This document shows, piece by piece, positions 44,406 to 54,113 of a stretch of 64,000 bases of DNA (within the stretch, counting starts at the first letter, position 1; every line of letters starts with the position of its first letter). Both the position numbers and the translations under genes were made by a program. The stretch is from positions 124,001-188,000 of the forward strand of contig JABAKE010000001.1 in the NCBI GenBank assembly GCA_019779905.1, given 5' to 3'. The notes below the pieces were generated by a model. That model saw nothing but the letters and a program-made list of their open reading frames with translations. It did no database searches and had not been told where the DNA came from. The stretch comes from Modestobacter lapidis (lineage in GTDB: Bacteria > Actinomycetota > Actinomycetes > Mycobacteriales > Geodermatophilaceae).

Positions 44406-45146
44406 GTGGCCCGCCTGCTCGTCGTCGTCCCCTCTGACACCGACCCGCCGACCCGGCTGGGGGAGTGGCTGCGCGAGGCCGGGCTGGAGCTCGACGAGCG
44501 GCGGCCGGCGGCCGGCGAGCCGCTGCCGGCCGATCTGAGCGGGCACGACGGGCTGGTGGTGCTCGGCGGGCCGCAGTCGTCGCTGGACCCCGAGGACGTC
44601 GCCCCGGAGCTCGTCGGCGTGCGACGGCTGCTGGGCCAGGCGGTCGCCGGCGACGTCCCGACGCTGGCGGTCTGCCTGGGCGCCCAGCTGCTCGCCCAGG
44701 TGGCCGGCGGCAGCACGCGGATCGGGGTGGACGGCCCCGAGGTGGGTGCCGTGCTGGTCGCCAAGCGCGACGCCGCCGACCGTGACCCGGTGTTCGGCCC
44801 GCTGCCGCTCACCCCCGACGTGATCGCGTGGCACCACGACGAGATCGACCGGCTGCCACCGGGAGCGACCCTGCTGGCCAGCAACCCCGTCTACCCGAAC
44901 CAGGCCTACCGGGTGGGGCGGCACGTATACGGGCTGCAGTTCCACATCGAGACCGACGAGGCGCTCGTGCGGGTCTGGGCGGCCAGCGACCCGGTCGGGG
45001 TGGCCAGCAGCGGGCTGGACGCCGAGGAGGTGTGCGCGCGGGCCGCCGCGGTGCACCCCGACCTGGCCGAGATCTGGGCACCGTTCGCTGTCCGGTTCGC
45101 CGGCCTGGTCCGCGACGCCGCGGGCGCTGCGGCCGTCGGCGGCTGA
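44406..45146 (+). CDS. Class I glutamine amidotransferase
   Basis: The 246-residue protein is a GATase1 domain with a nucleophile elbow LAVCLGAQLLAQ (Cys90) and a late catalytic His in YGLQFHIETDEALV. It looks like stand-alone GMP synthase-like amidotransferases. Its acceptor enzyme is not identified. It ends 1 nt before glnE, so it is part of the glnE operon and may join nitrogen metabolism. Confidence 0.88.
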   Translation: MARLLVVVPSDTDPPTRLGEWLREAGLELDERRPAAGEPLPADLSGHDGLVVLGGPQSSLDPEDVAPELVGVRRLLGQAVAGDVPTLAVCLGAQLLAQVAGGSTRIGVDGPEVGAVLVAKRDAADRDPVFGPLPLTPDVIAWHHDEIDRLPPGATLLASNPVYPNQAYRVGRHVYGLQFHIETDEALVRVWAASDPVGVASSGLDAEEVCARAAAVHPDLAEIWAPFAVRFAGLVRDAAGAAAVGG

Positions 45147-45147
45147 C

Positions 45148-48100
45148 GTGGCGATCGCCCCCGCCGGTCCGGGCACCGAGGACGACGTCCCCCGGCGCGC
45201 GGTCGTCCGGCTGGCCCGCTTCGGGTTCGACGACGGGGCCCGCGCCGCCCGGCTGCTGTCGTCCCCCGCCCTCGGCCTCTGGGACCTCGAGCGCAACGAG
45301 CCGGCCGACCCGGAGGCCGCGCCGGTGGTCTCCGCGCTGGCCCGGGCCGGCGACCCCGACCTCGCCGTATTCTCCCTCCGCCGGCTGGTGGAGGCTCTCG
45401 ACGCCGCCGACCCGGCCGGCGGCTCGGCCGCCCAGCTGCTGGCCCGGCTGCGCGGCTCGGCGCCGCTGCGCGCCCGGCTGCTCGCGGTCCTGGGTGCCAG
45501 CTCGGGGCTGGCCGACCACCTGGCCGTCCACCCCGGCGACTGGACGGTGCTGGACGGCGACGGGCGCGGGGCGGCCCGACCCACCCCGCAGGCCCTGGAA
45601 CGAACGATGCTGGTCGCCGTCGGCGCCGACCCCGACGACCCACCGTGGGGCGTCCGGCTGGGCCGTCCCACGCCGGACGCCTCGCCGGCCCGGGTGCGGG
45701 CGCTGCGGCTGGCCTACCTGCGCGCGGTGCTCTCGCTGGCCGGGCGCGACCTCGGGGACGGGCTGCAGGCCGATGACGTGGCCGGCGAGCTGGCCGACAT
45801 CGCCGGCGCCGTGCTGACCGCCGGGCTGGCCATCGCCGTCGCCGAGCAGCCCGCCGACGCCGCGCCCTGCCGGCTGGCCGTCATCGGGCTGGGCAAGTGC
45901 GGCGGTCGGGAGCTGAACTACGTCAGCGACGTCGACGTGGTCTTCGTCGCCGAACCGGTCGAGCCGGGCGACGACGACGCGGCGGCGCTGACCGTCGCAA
46001 CCCGGGTCGCGGGGGCGCTGATGCGGATCTGCGGGGAGGCCGCGTGGGAGGTCGACGCCGCGCTGCGTCCGGAGGGCAAGGCGGGCAGCCTGGTGCGCAC
46101 CACCGCCGGCCACCGCGCCTACTACGAGCAGTGGGCCAGCACCTGGGAGTTTCAGGCATTGCTGAAGATGCGGCCGGTGGCCGGCGACCCGGCCCTGGGC
46201 CGCGAGTACGTCGACGCGGTCTGGCCGCTGGTGTGGCAGGCGGGCGAGCGCCCCGGCTTCGTCGCCGACATCCAGGCCATGCGCCGCCGGGTCGAGCAGC
46301 ACGTTCCGCCGGCCCAGGCCGGCCGGGAGCTGAAGCTGGGCCGTGGTGGGCTGCGCGACGTCGAGTTCAGCGTGCAGCTGCTGCAGCTGGTGCACGGTCG
46401 GGTCGACGTCTCGCTGCGGGTCGGCGGCACGGTGCCGGCGCTGACCGTGCTCGGCTCCGGTGGCTACGTCGGCCGGGACGACGTCGCGACGCTGGTGGCC
46501 TCCTACCGGTTCCTGCGCACCGTCGAGCACCGGCTGCAGCTGCTGCGGATGCGGCGCACGCACCTGCTGCCCACCGACGCCGACCAGCTGCGCTGGCTGG
46601 CCCGGTCACTGGGCTACAAGCCCGACCAGCGCGGTGACGCGGTCGCGGTGCTGCGGGCCGAGCTGGCGCTGCACACCCGCGAGGTGCGCCGCCTGCACGA
46701 GAAGCTCTTCTACCGGCCGCTGCTCTCCGCGGTGGCCCGGGCGCCGGGGGAGCAGCTCTACCTGGGTTCGCAGGCCGCCGGCGAATGGCTGCGGGCCCTG
46801 GGCTTCCTGGACGCCGACAGCGCGCTCCGGCACCTGACCGCGCTGACCGGCGGGCTGTCCCGCTCGGCGAAGATGCAGCGCTACCTGCTGCCGGTGCTGC
46901 TGCAGACCTTCGCCTCCTGCGCGGACCCCGACGCCGGGCTGCTGGCCTACCGGCGGGTGAGCGAGGCGCTGGGCAGTGACCAGTGGTTCCTCCGGCTGCT
47001 GCGTGACGAGGGGCAGGTCGCGGAGCGGCTGGCCGTGCTGCTGGGGTCCAGCCAGTACGTCGCCGGCCTGCTGACCCGCACCCCGGAGGCGCTGCGCATC
47101 CTCGCCGACGACGCCCAGCTGGAGCCGCGCAGCGGGAACGCGCTGGCATCGGCGTGGCGGCAGGCGGTAGCCCGCGCCGGTGACCCGGCGGCGGGGGTGC
47201 GGGTGCTGCGCTCGTTGCGCCGCACCGAGCTGCTCCGGATCGCGTGCGCTGACCTGCTCGGCCGGCTGGACGTCCGGCAGGTCGGGCGGGCGCTGCACGC
47301 CGTCGCCGTCGCCACCCTGCGGGCCGGGCTGGACGCCGCGGTGCGCAGCTGGGCCGCGGAGGCCGGCGTGCCCGCCGACGAGGTGCCGGTCGACCTGGCG
47401 GTCATCGGCATGGGCCGGCTCGGCGGCGCGGAGATGGGCTACGGCTCGGACGCCGACGTCCTGTTCGTGCACCGCGCGCGGGCGGGGGCCGAAGAGGGCA
47501 AGGCGGCCGCCGCGGCCAACTCCATCGTGCACGCCCTGCGCCGCCTGCTGGCCGAGCCGGCCCCCGACCCCGCCTTCGAGGTGGACGCCAACCTGCGGCC
47601 CGAGGGCCGGCAGGGTGCGATGTCCCGGAGCCTGACCGCCTTCGGCGAGTACTACGAACGGTGGGTCTCCACCTGGGAGGTGCAGGCCCTGCTGCGGGCC
47701 GAGCCGGTGGCCGGCGACGAGGAGCTGGGCCGGGCCTTCGTCGACCTGATCGACCCGTTGCGCTACCCGGCCGACGGGCTGACGCCCGAGCAGGTCGCCG
47801 AGATCCGCCGGATCAAGGCCCGGGTGGATAGCGAGCGGCTCCCACGCGGCGCGGATCCGGCGACCCACACCAAGCTGGGCCGCGGTGGCCTGGCCGACGT
47901 GGAGTGGACGGTGCAGCTGCTCCAGCTCCAGCACGCCCACCGCCACCCCGGCCTGCGGGTGACTCCCACCATCCAGGCGCTGGGCGCGCTCACGGACGCC
48001 GGTCTGCTGGACATCGGGCAGGCCGCCGCCCTGCAGACGGCCTGGGAGCTCGCCAGCCGGGCGCGCAACGCCGTGTTCCTGGTCCGCGGGCGCCCCGGGG

Positions 48101-48264
48101 ACCAGCTGCCCCGGCAGGGCCTGGAGCTCAGCGGCGTGGCCCGGGCCTGCGGGTACGACGCGGACGTCGACCCCGGCCAGTTCCTCGACGACTACCGGCG
48201 GGTGACCCGGCACGCCCACGCGGTGGTCGACCACGTCTTCTACGACCGACCCGAGGAGAGCTGA
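45148..48264 (+). CDS. glnE: Glutamine synthetase adenylyltransferase / adenylyl-removing enzyme
   Basis: The 1038-residue bifunctional enzyme switches GlnA1 off by AMP addition and on by phosphorolysis. The two nucleotidyltransferase domains are clear: GLGKCGGRELNYVSDVDVVFVAE at about 247-268 (deadenylylation half) and GMGRLGGAEMGYGSDADVLFVH at about 754-775 (adenylylation half). Each is followed by conserved helical regions. Length matches the actinobacterial family. Its substrate GlnA1 begins the gene cut by the window's right end. GlnA2, next door, lacks the target tyrosine. Confidence 0.95.
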   Translation: MAIAPAGPGTEDDVPRRAVVRLARFGFDDGARAARLLSSPALGLWDLERNEPADPEAAPVVSALARAGDPDLAVFSLRRLVEALDAADPAGGSAAQLLARLRGSAPLRARLLAVLGASSGLADHLAVHPGDWTVLDGDGRGAARPTPQALERTMLVAVGADPDDPPWGVRLGRPTPDASPARVRALRLAYLRAVLSLAGRDLGDGLQADDVAGELADIAGAVLTAGLAIAVAEQPADAAPCRLAVIGLGKCGGRELNYVSDVDVVFVAEPVEPGDDDAAALTVATRVAGALMRICGEAAWEVDAALRPEGKAGSLVRTTAGHRAYYEQWASTWEFQALLKMRPVAGDPALGREYVDAVWPLVWQAGERPGFVADIQAMRRRVEQHVPPAQAGRELKLGRGGLRDVEFSVQLLQLVHGRVDVSLRVGGTVPALTVLGSGGYVGRDDVATLVASYRFLRTVEHRLQLLRMRRTHLLPTDADQLRWLARSLGYKPDQRGDAVAVLRAELALHTREVRRLHEKLFYRPLLSAVARAPGEQLYLGSQAAGEWLRALGFLDADSALRHLTALTGGLSRSAKMQRYLLPVLLQTFASCADPDAGLLAYRRVSEALGSDQWFLRLLRDEGQVAERLAVLLGSSQYVAGLLTRTPEALRILADDAQLEPRSGNALASAWRQAVARAGDPAAGVRVLRSLRRTELLRIACADLLGRLDVRQVGRALHAVAVATLRAGLDAAVRSWAAEAGVPADEVPVDLAVIGMGRLGGAEMGYGSDADVLFVHRARAGAEEGKAAAAANSIVHALRRLLAEPAPDPAFEVDANLRPEGRQGAMSRSLTAFGEYYERWVSTWEVQALLRAEPVAGDEELGRAFVDLIDPLRYPADGLTPEQVAEIRRIKARVDSERLPRGADPATHTKLGRGGLADVEWTVQLLQLQHAHRHPGLRVTPTIQALGALTDAGLLDIGQAAALQTAWELASRARNAVFLVRGRPGDQLPRQGLELSGVARACGYDADVDPGQFLDDYRRVTRHAHAVVDHVFYDRPEES

Positions 48265-48267
48265 CCG

Positions 48268-48888
48268 GTGTACGTACCCGAGCACTTCGCCGCGCCCGAC
48301 GACGCCCTGGCCCAGCTGATGGCCGCCCCCGGGGCGGTCGACCTGGTGAGCGCCACCGCCGGCGGCCTGGTGGCCACGACCCTGCCGATGCTGCACGACC
48401 CCGACGCCGGCACCCTCTGCGGGCACCTGGCGCGCACGAACACCCAGTGGCGGGACACCGTCGGCGAGGTGCTGGTCATCGTCCGGGGCCCGGACGCCTA
48501 CGTGTCGCCGTCCTGGTACGCCGGCAAGGCCGAGCACGGACGGGTGGTGCCGACCTGGGACTACGTGGTCGCCCACGTCCACGGCGCGCTGGTCCGGCAC
48601 GAGGACGCCGCCTGGCTGAGCGCCCACGTGCGGCGGCTCACCGACGTCCACGAGGTCGCCCGCGCCGAGCCGTGGTCGGTCGACGACGCCCCGGACCACT
48701 TCGTGACCGGCCAGCTGCGGGCCATCGTGGGGGTGGAGGTGCGCATCTCCCGGGTCGAGGCGAAGTGGAAGCTGTCGCAGAACCGTTCGGCGGCCGACGT
48801 CGACGGGGTGGTGCGGGGGCTGCTGGCCGACGGGCAGCCGGTTGCCGCCGCCGCGGTCGAGCGGGCGCGGCGGCCGGCCGGCTCGTGA
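48268..48888 (+). CDS. PaiB-type FMN-binding negative transcriptional regulator
   Basis: The 206-residue protein starts MYVPEHFAAPDDALAQLMAAPGAVDLV and contains VSPSWYAGKAEHGRVVPTWDYVVAHVHG, the FMN-binding split-barrel pattern of PaiB. It also has EAKWKLSQNRSAADVDGVVRGL at the end. PaiB in Bacillus is linked to control of protease and sporulation genes; in actinobacteria the role is unclear. It begins 3 nt after glnE. Confidence 0.87.
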   Translation: MYVPEHFAAPDDALAQLMAAPGAVDLVSATAGGLVATTLPMLHDPDAGTLCGHLARTNTQWRDTVGEVLVIVRGPDAYVSPSWYAGKAEHGRVVPTWDYVVAHVHGALVRHEDAAWLSAHVRRLTDVHEVARAEPWSVDDAPDHFVTGQLRAIVGVEVRISRVEAKWKLSQNRSAADVDGVVRGLLADGQPVAAAAVERARRPAGS

Positions 48889-48905
48889 CCGGGGACCATG
48901 GCCTC

Positions 48906-49247
48906 GTGCCCACCCCGCCCGTGCCCGACCCGACCGACGACCCGACCGACGAGCTGACCGGCGAGCTGACCGACGAGGTCGCCGCCGGCCTGCCCGCCGC
49001 CCCTGCGGGCGGACGCACCACGATCACGCCCTACCGTGACGGCCCGCTGCTGGTGCGGGGCGAGTTCCGGCTGGTCGACACCGACGGCAACGAGATCGAC
49101 CCGGGCCGTCGCACGGTGGCGCTGTGCCGGTGCGGGAAGTCGGGTATCAAGCCGTTCTGCGACGGCACCCACAAGCTGACCGGCTTCACCGCGGAGAGCG
49201 CCCCCGCGCGGCCGCGGCCGGCCGCCCGGATCGACCGCGACAGCTGA
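48906..49247 (+). CDS. CDGSH iron-sulfur domain protein
   Basis: The 113-residue protein has a disordered acidic head of 30 residues and one CDGSH domain: PLLVRGEFRLVDTDGNEI, then VALCRCGKSGIKPFCDGTHKLTGF. The three cysteines and one histidine (CxC ... CDGTH) bind a [2Fe-2S] cluster that can be redox active or handed on. It is followed, on the other strand, by a haem-oxygenase-like diiron protein. Confidence 0.88.
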   Translation: MPTPPVPDPTDDPTDELTGELTDEVAAGLPAAPAGGRTTITPYRDGPLLVRGEFRLVDTDGNEIDPGRRTVALCRCGKSGIKPFCDGTHKLTGFTAESAPARPRPAARIDRDS

Positions 49248-49307
49248 AGAAGGACCCACTGCCCCCCACCGCTCGCGAGCTCGCGAGCGGGACCCTGCAG
49301 GGGGCCG
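49248..49307 (+). repeat. REP-like intergenic element, copy D
   Basis: It starts directly after the CDGSH stop: AGAAGGACCCACTGCCCCCC, then ACCGCTCGCGAGCTCGCGAG, then CGGGACCCTGCAGGGGGCC. It fills the whole gap to the convergent gene and contains the self-complementary CTCGCGAGCTCGCGAG. Confidence 0.75.
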
Positions 49308-50333
49308 CTAGGCGGCCAGCGGCTCGTCCCGGCGCAGGCCCGACCGGCCGGCCTCCCAGGCGCCCAGCAGGTGCACGGCGGTCAGCCCGTCGACGGCCAG
49401 CGCGCAGCGGGCGCCGAACAGCACGTCAGCGGTGAGCGAGGGGTCATCGGCGACCAGCGAGCCGCACATGTCGACCGAGGCGATCTGCTCGTGCACCGCG
49501 TCGGCCTCGACGTGCTCGTCGTAGAAGACCGAGGTGCCGGGGGAGAACCCCAGCCGGCGCAGGCCCAGGGAGTACCGACGGCTGGGCTCGGACGAGGTCA
49601 TCTCCACCGCCGTCAGGTGCCCGAGGCAGGCCGCCCGCCAACGCCGGTGCAGACCGAACAACGACATGGTGTTCACCGAGGCGAAGGTGACCGCCGGGGC
49701 GTCGTCCCAGAGGGCGCCGTACCCGTCGTCCAGGCCCAGATCGCGCAGCAGCCCGGCGAACAGCCGGCTGTGCATGCGCTCGGCCGACCCGCCGCCGTAC
49801 TCGTCGGCCTGGATTTCGACCATCGCGGCCTTGGCCCGCCCCGAGATCCGGGGGATGGCCCAGGTGTGCGGGTCGCCCTCCTTGAGGTGGTAGACGGAGC
49901 GGAGAGTGAGGTACTCGCGCCACTGCTCGAGCGTGCCGCGCCTGGCCAGGTACCCCGACAGCGAGGGCCCGTCGTCGGCGGCGATCGCCGCCGTGAGCTG
50001 CTGGTCGACCGGGGCGTCGGTGACCTCGACGTCGCCCACCAGGTCGTGCAGGGCCGCGGTGTGCCGCTCCTCCAGCAGCGCCCGCACACCGAGCAGCCCC
50101 GGGTCCCACTCCCACCCGTCGTCGACGCCGTCGAAGCCGTGGTAATGCAGCTCGTAGCAGATCGCCAGAGCGAGCTGGAGGTCCTCGTCAGCGAGCGGGT
50201 CGGTGGTCTGTGCGGCCAGCGTCTCCGCGGCCGACCGCGTCCGGGTGGTCAGGGACCGGCCGGCGCGCAGGTCGGCACGCAGTGCCGCGCTCAGGGGCCC
50301 CCGTGGCTTGGGCAGTCGCATGGTGACGATCAT
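49308..50333 (-). CDS. Haem-oxygenase-like (iron-containing redox enzyme) protein
   Basis: The 341-residue protein is all-helical and fits the haem-oxygenase-like diiron superfamily annotated as iron-containing redox enzymes. Likely metal-ligand stretches are ALAICYELHYHGFDG, EIQADEYGGGSAERMHSRLF and YDEHVEADAVHEQIASVDM, each rich in E, D and H at helical spacing. Substrate unknown; some relatives cleave or oxidise small amino-acid derivatives. The two ATGs (50333, 50321) are equal candidates. Confidence 0.75.
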   Translation of the reverse strand: MIVTMRLPKPRGPLSAALRADLRAGRSLTTRTRSAAETLAAQTTDPLADEDLQLALAICYELHYHGFDGVDDGWEWDPGLLGVRALLEERHTAALHDLVGDVEVTDAPVDQQLTAAIAADDGPSLSGYLARRGTLEQWREYLTLRSVYHLKEGDPHTWAIPRISGRAKAAMVEIQADEYGGGSAERMHSRLFAGLLRDLGLDDGYGALWDDAPAVTFASVNTMSLFGLHRRWRAACLGHLTAVEMTSSEPSRRYSLGLRRLGFSPGTSVFYDEHVEADAVHEQIASVDMCGSLVADDPSLTADVLFGARCALAVDGLTAVHLLGAWEAGRSGLRRDEPLAA

Positions 50334-50423
50334 GCCCAGCGGGGCAGGACCACGAACCTCGGCCCGGGGTGACCCAGCTGACGGTTCCGGCTCCCCGGCC
50401 CGCTACGGGATCCTGCCAACTTC

Positions 50424-51989
50424 CTAGTCGCGTCGCTCGAAGGCGGTCGCCATCGTCGCCTGCTCCTCCAGCGCCGCACCGATCCGGGCCTGCACGGTGT
50501 CGAGCTCGCCGATGATCTCGCTGGTGGCGTGGATGCCCTCGGCCACCGACCGGCTGCTGGCCTGGATGCCGGCGATCTGCTCGGAGACCCGCTGGGTGGC
50601 GTTGGCGGTCTCCCGCGCCAGGTCCTTCACCTCGCTGGCGACGACGGCGAAGCCCTTGCCCAGCTCGCCGGCGCGGGCGGCCTCGATGGTGGCGTTCAGC
50701 GCCAGCAGGTTCGTCTGGTCGGCGATCCCGGAGATGATCCTGATGACCTCGCCGACGGCGGCCGACGCCTGGCCGAGCGCCTCCACCTCGGCGGTCATCG
50801 TCGACGCCTGGCCGACCGCGTGCTCCGCCACCCGGCCGGCGTCCCCGGCGGCCTCGCGCAGCCGCTCGACGGTGTCCAGCAGCGCCAGGGCGTTGGCCGA
50901 GTCCTCCTCCGAGCGGCGCAGCACGTCCAGCCGCTGGGAGACCAGCTGCTGCACGTTGCGCAGCGCCGAGGCGCGGGACTCCGACAGGTCGATGGTCTCG
51001 GTGACGAAGAAGTCCATCGTGCCGACCACCCGGCCGCCGACGATCAGCGGGAAGCAGACGCCGGACCGGACGCCGGCGCGCTGCGCGGCCGGAGCCCGCA
51101 CGCAGTCGGTCATCTCGCCGATGTCCCGGACGAAGTACAGGTCGCGGGACCGCCAGGTGCGGCCGGACAGCCCCACGCCCTCGGAGAAGCTGGCGTTCAG
51201 CGTGACCTTGCGGAACTCCTCGCCCGCCGAACCGGACTCCTGCTGGAAACGCAGCACGTTGGCCACCGGGTCCAGCGCCCAGTAGGAGCCGTAGGCCCAG
51301 CCGAACGACTCGCGCACCGTGTCCAGCGCGATCCTCAGCGCCGCCTGCTGGTCCCGGGCGGCGCCCATCTCCGCGACGACACTGGTCACGGCCAGCCGGT
51401 CGTTGAGGCTCTGGCTCAGCTGGGCAGTGGCCAGCGCCGCCCGGCGCGCGTGCGCGAGCAGCCGCCCCAGCGAGTTCCACTTCTCCTCCCGGCCGCCGAA
51501 GAAGGGCAGCTCGTCGCGGCTGTAGTACTCGGTGAGCGCCACGACCCGGTGGCCCTCGACGACGGGGAGGACGCACCCACGCCGCGCACCTGCCGACAGG
51601 GCGCCCTGCCAGCGCAGGCAGACGCCCGGGTCGCTGGTGGAGTCGGTCAGGACCGCCTCCTTCGTCCGGATCGCCTGGCCGCCGTACCCGTCGGTCGCCG
51701 TCAGCCGGTCCACCCGGCCGCCGGGGGAGGTCGCCATCCCCGGAACGAGATCGCCGTACTCGCCCCGGAGACGGAACGCACCGTTCGCGTCGGGCAACCA
51801 GACCGCGCCGTAGGCCAGCCCCAGCGAGCCGACCAGCGACTCGGTGCTCTTCCGGTAGGCGTCCACCTCGTCGGCGACGCCGCGGTCGAGGACGGCGATC
51901 ACGGTCTCCAGCGCCTCGACGTCGCGGGGCATCTCCACCGGGGCCGCCTTCACCGGGTTGCTGTTGCGCCGCCGCATCGCCATCTCCAT
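50424..51989 (-). CDS. Soluble GAF-domain methyl-accepting chemotaxis protein
   Basis: The 521-residue protein has two GAF-like sensor domains (about 30-175 and 190-345) and a C-terminal MCP signalling region: [49 protein letters not shown], the hairpin tip. No membrane segment or signal peptide is visible, so it senses inside the cell. No che genes lie nearby. A small ligand, gas or redox signal is likely; residues for haem or flavin cannot be picked out. Confidence 0.88.
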   Translation of the reverse strand: MEMAMRRRNSNPVKAAPVEMPRDVEALETVIAVLDRGVADEVDAYRKSTESLVGSLGLAYGAVWLPDANGAFRLRGEYGDLVPGMATSPGGRVDRLTATDGYGGQAIRTKEAVLTDSTSDPGVCLRWQGALSAGARRGCVLPVVEGHRVVALTEYYSRDELPFFGGREEKWNSLGRLLAHARRAALATAQLSQSLNDRLAVTSVVAEMGAARDQQAALRIALDTVRESFGWAYGSYWALDPVANVLRFQQESGSAGEEFRKVTLNASFSEGVGLSGRTWRSRDLYFVRDIGEMTDCVRAPAAQRAGVRSGVCFPLIVGGRVVGTMDFFVTETIDLSESRASALRNVQQLVSQRLDVLRRSEEDSANALALLDTVERLREAAGDAGRVAEHAVGQASTMTAEVEALGQASAAVGEVIRIISGIADQTNLLALNATIEAARAGELGKGFAVVASEVKDLARETANATQRVSEQIAGIQASSRSVAEGIHATSEIIGELDTVQARIGAALEEQATMATAFERRD

Positions 51990-52168
51990 CTCGCCAAGAA
52001 CCCTGCGGGGCGCCCTGCCGGGCCGCCGCGCTGCTCCCCGTCCGGTTGCTGCGCAACCGCGTCCGGGAAGGACTTCGGCAGCGGACCGGCGGTGTTGAGC
52101 CGGGCCCCGCCGGAGTACGGACGGAGCCGGGACGGAAGACCGCTCGCCAGGAGGGCGCCGGTCCACTA

Positions 52169-52185
52169 GCGTTCGCCTGGCGAAC
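52169..52185. promoter_or_regulatory. Candidate IclR operator, site 1 (autoregulation)
   Basis: GCGTTCGCCTGGCGAAC: the 15-bp core GTTCGCC-T-GGCGAAC is a perfect inverted repeat around one base. It lies 39 bp before the IclR start codon and overlaps a TAGCGT box (52167-52172). The same motif (AGCGTTCG-N5-CGAA) stands at 57868 and 58084. Confidence 0.65.
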
Positions 52186-52223
52186 CCGTTGCAGCAGCAG
52201 ATCACCGCCCCGTGGAGGACCCG

Positions 52224-53060
52224 ATGAGCGTCGCCGAAGCCGCCGGCCGGTGGGACGAGGGCACCCGGTCGGTGCTGCCCGGGCCCGGGTCCGATGCCCC
52301 GGCCACCGAGTACGTCCGCGCGCTCGACCGGGGGCTGGCGGTGGTCCGCGCCTTCGACGCCCAGCACCCGCGCCGCAGCCTGTCCGAGGTCGCCCGCGCG
52401 GTCGGGTTGGCCCCCGCGACCGCCCGCCGGCTGCTGCACACGCTGCAGGCACTGGACTACGTGCGCACCGACGGGCTGGTCTGGTGGCTGCGGCCCCGCC
52501 TGCTGGAGCTCGGGCAGGCATACCTGGCCACCACCACGGTCTGGGACGTCGTCCGCGAGCGGCTGACCCGGCTGGCCGGTGACGTGCGCGAGACGTCGTC
52601 CGCGGGCGTCCTGGAGGGCGACGACGTGCTCTACGTCGTCCGGGTGCCCTACCGCCGGATCATGTCGATGAACGTCGAGGTGGGCACCCGTATCCCCGCC
52701 TTCGCCTCCTCCATGGGCCGGGTGCTGCTGGCCGCGCTGGATGCCGACGCCCTGGAGGCGACCCTCGCCCGGGCCGACCTGCGGCCGATCACCCCGCACA
52801 CCGTCTCCTCGGTGACCGCCCTCCGTGATCTGGTCACCGAGGTGCGCGAGCAGGGCTGGTGCCTGATGGAGCAGGAACTGGAGGCGGGCATCCAGTGCGT
52901 CGCTGCCCCGGTGCACGACGCCTCCGGTCGGGTCGTCGCCGCGGTCACCGTCTCCACGCACACCACCCGGGTGCGGCCCGGTGAGCTCCGCGATCGGCTG
53001 CTGCCGGCGCTGCTCGAGGCCGCCGCGGACATCGACGAGGACCTCCGCCGCCGCGGCTGA
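52224..53060 (+). CDS. IclR family transcriptional regulator
   Basis: The 278-residue regulator has a winged helix ([51 protein letters not shown]) and a C-terminal effector domain ([32 protein letters not shown] to [14 protein letters not shown]). This group includes PcaR/PobR-type regulators of aromatic acid breakdown. ATG 52224 has GGAGG 6 nt upstream; a GTG 12 nt earlier is less likely. Its operon partners are the importer and the catabolic genes that follow; candidate operators lie in front of all three units. Confidence 0.9.
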   Translation: MSVAEAAGRWDEGTRSVLPGPGSDAPATEYVRALDRGLAVVRAFDAQHPRRSLSEVARAVGLAPATARRLLHTLQALDYVRTDGLVWWLRPRLLELGQAYLATTTVWDVVRERLTRLAGDVRETSSAGVLEGDDVLYVVRVPYRRIMSMNVEVGTRIPAFASSMGRVLLAALDADALEATLARADLRPITPHTVSSVTALRDLVTEVREQGWCLMEQELEAGIQCVAAPVHDASGRVVAAVTVSTHTTRVRPGELRDRLLPALLEAAADIDEDLRRRG

Positions 53061-53081
53061 CCGTCGGCGGTGGCCGGTCGG

Positions 53082-54113
53082 TCAGCCGCGCGGGCCCACC
53101 CGGTACCCCACCGGGAACAGTTCGACCCGACCTCGGGTGAGGCCCCAGAGGCCCTTCGGCGCGACCAGCGTGATCACCACGGCGACGACCCCGACGACGA
53201 CCAGGTACCAGTTGCCCAGCTCGGCCAGGGTGTCCTGCAGCAGATAGAACACGATGGCCCCCACGAGGGGCCCCTCGATGGTGCCGATCCCGCCGATCAC
53301 CACGATGAAGATCATCATCGCCGAGTAGTCGACGCTGAAGATCGACCCCGGCTGCACCCGCAGGGTGTTGGCCACGATCATCGCGCCGGCCAGCCCGCAC
53401 CCGGCGGCGGCCACCACGTAGACCAGTCGCTTGGCCCGGTCGACCGCCACGCCGGAGGAGGCGGCCGCGGTGGGGTCGTCGCGGATGGCGGTCAGGGCCA
53501 GCCCGGTGCGGGAGCGCATCAGCAGGTAGACGCCCAGCACCACCACGACGGCGATGGTCAGCGACATCCAGTAGACGTAGGCGATCCGGAACACCGGGTC
53601 CAGGCCGGAGAACGCAGTGAGCGAGGCGCCGGACCCGGCGCCCACCGCGTCGACCTGGGTGACCAGCAACCGGACCACTTCGGCGATGACCCAGGTGCCG
53701 ATCGCGAAGTAGCCACCGGTCAGCCGGAAGGCCAGGTAGGACGTCGGCCAGGCGACCAGGCCGCAGACGACGGCGGCGACCGGCACCGCCAGGAACGGAT
53801 CGAGGCCCAGGTTGGTGGCGAGGTACACCAGCCCGTACCCACCGATGCCGATGAAAGCCTGCTGGCCGATCGAGATCATCCCGCCGTAGCCGGCCAGCAG
53901 GTTCCACATGGTGCCCAGCACCACCAGGGAGAACAGGCCGACGAGGTCGATCTGGGTGCCCCGGGAGGACATGAAGGGGAGGTAGACCAGCACCGCGACG
54001 ACGGCGACCATCGCGACCGCCCCGATCCGGGCGGACCGCCCGCCGCGACGGACCTTCGGCGGCGTCGTCCCCGCGGGGCGGGTGGCCCCGGCGGCCGGCT
54101 GGACGCCGGTCAC
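53082..54113 (-). CDS. Branched-chain-type ABC importer permease, LivM-like
   Basis: The 343-residue protein has about ten helices, with the LivM motif TMWNLLAGYGGMISIGQQAFIGIGGY and the late GIGTIEGPLVGAIVFYLLQD. It overlaps the LivH-like gene as GTGA. It is the last of a five-gene importer unit (SBP, LivG, LivF, LivH, LivM). The neighbouring catabolic enzymes suggest an aromatic acid, not an amino acid, as cargo. Confidence 0.9.
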   Translation of the reverse strand: MTGVQPAAGATRPAGTTPPKVRRGGRSARIGAVAMVAVVAVLVYLPFMSSRGTQIDLVGLFSLVVLGTMWNLLAGYGGMISIGQQAFIGIGGYGLVYLATNLGLDPFLAVPVAAVVCGLVAWPTSYLAFRLTGGYFAIGTWVIAEVVRLLVTQVDAVGAGSGASLTAFSGLDPVFRIAYVYWMSLTIAVVVVLGVYLLMRSRTGLALTAIRDDPTAAASSGVAVDRAKRLVYVVAAAGCGLAGAMIVANTLRVQPGSIFSVDYSAMMIFIVVIGGIGTIEGPLVGAIVFYLLQDTLAELGNWYLVVVGVVAVVITLVAPKGLWGLTRGRVELFPVGYRVGPRG

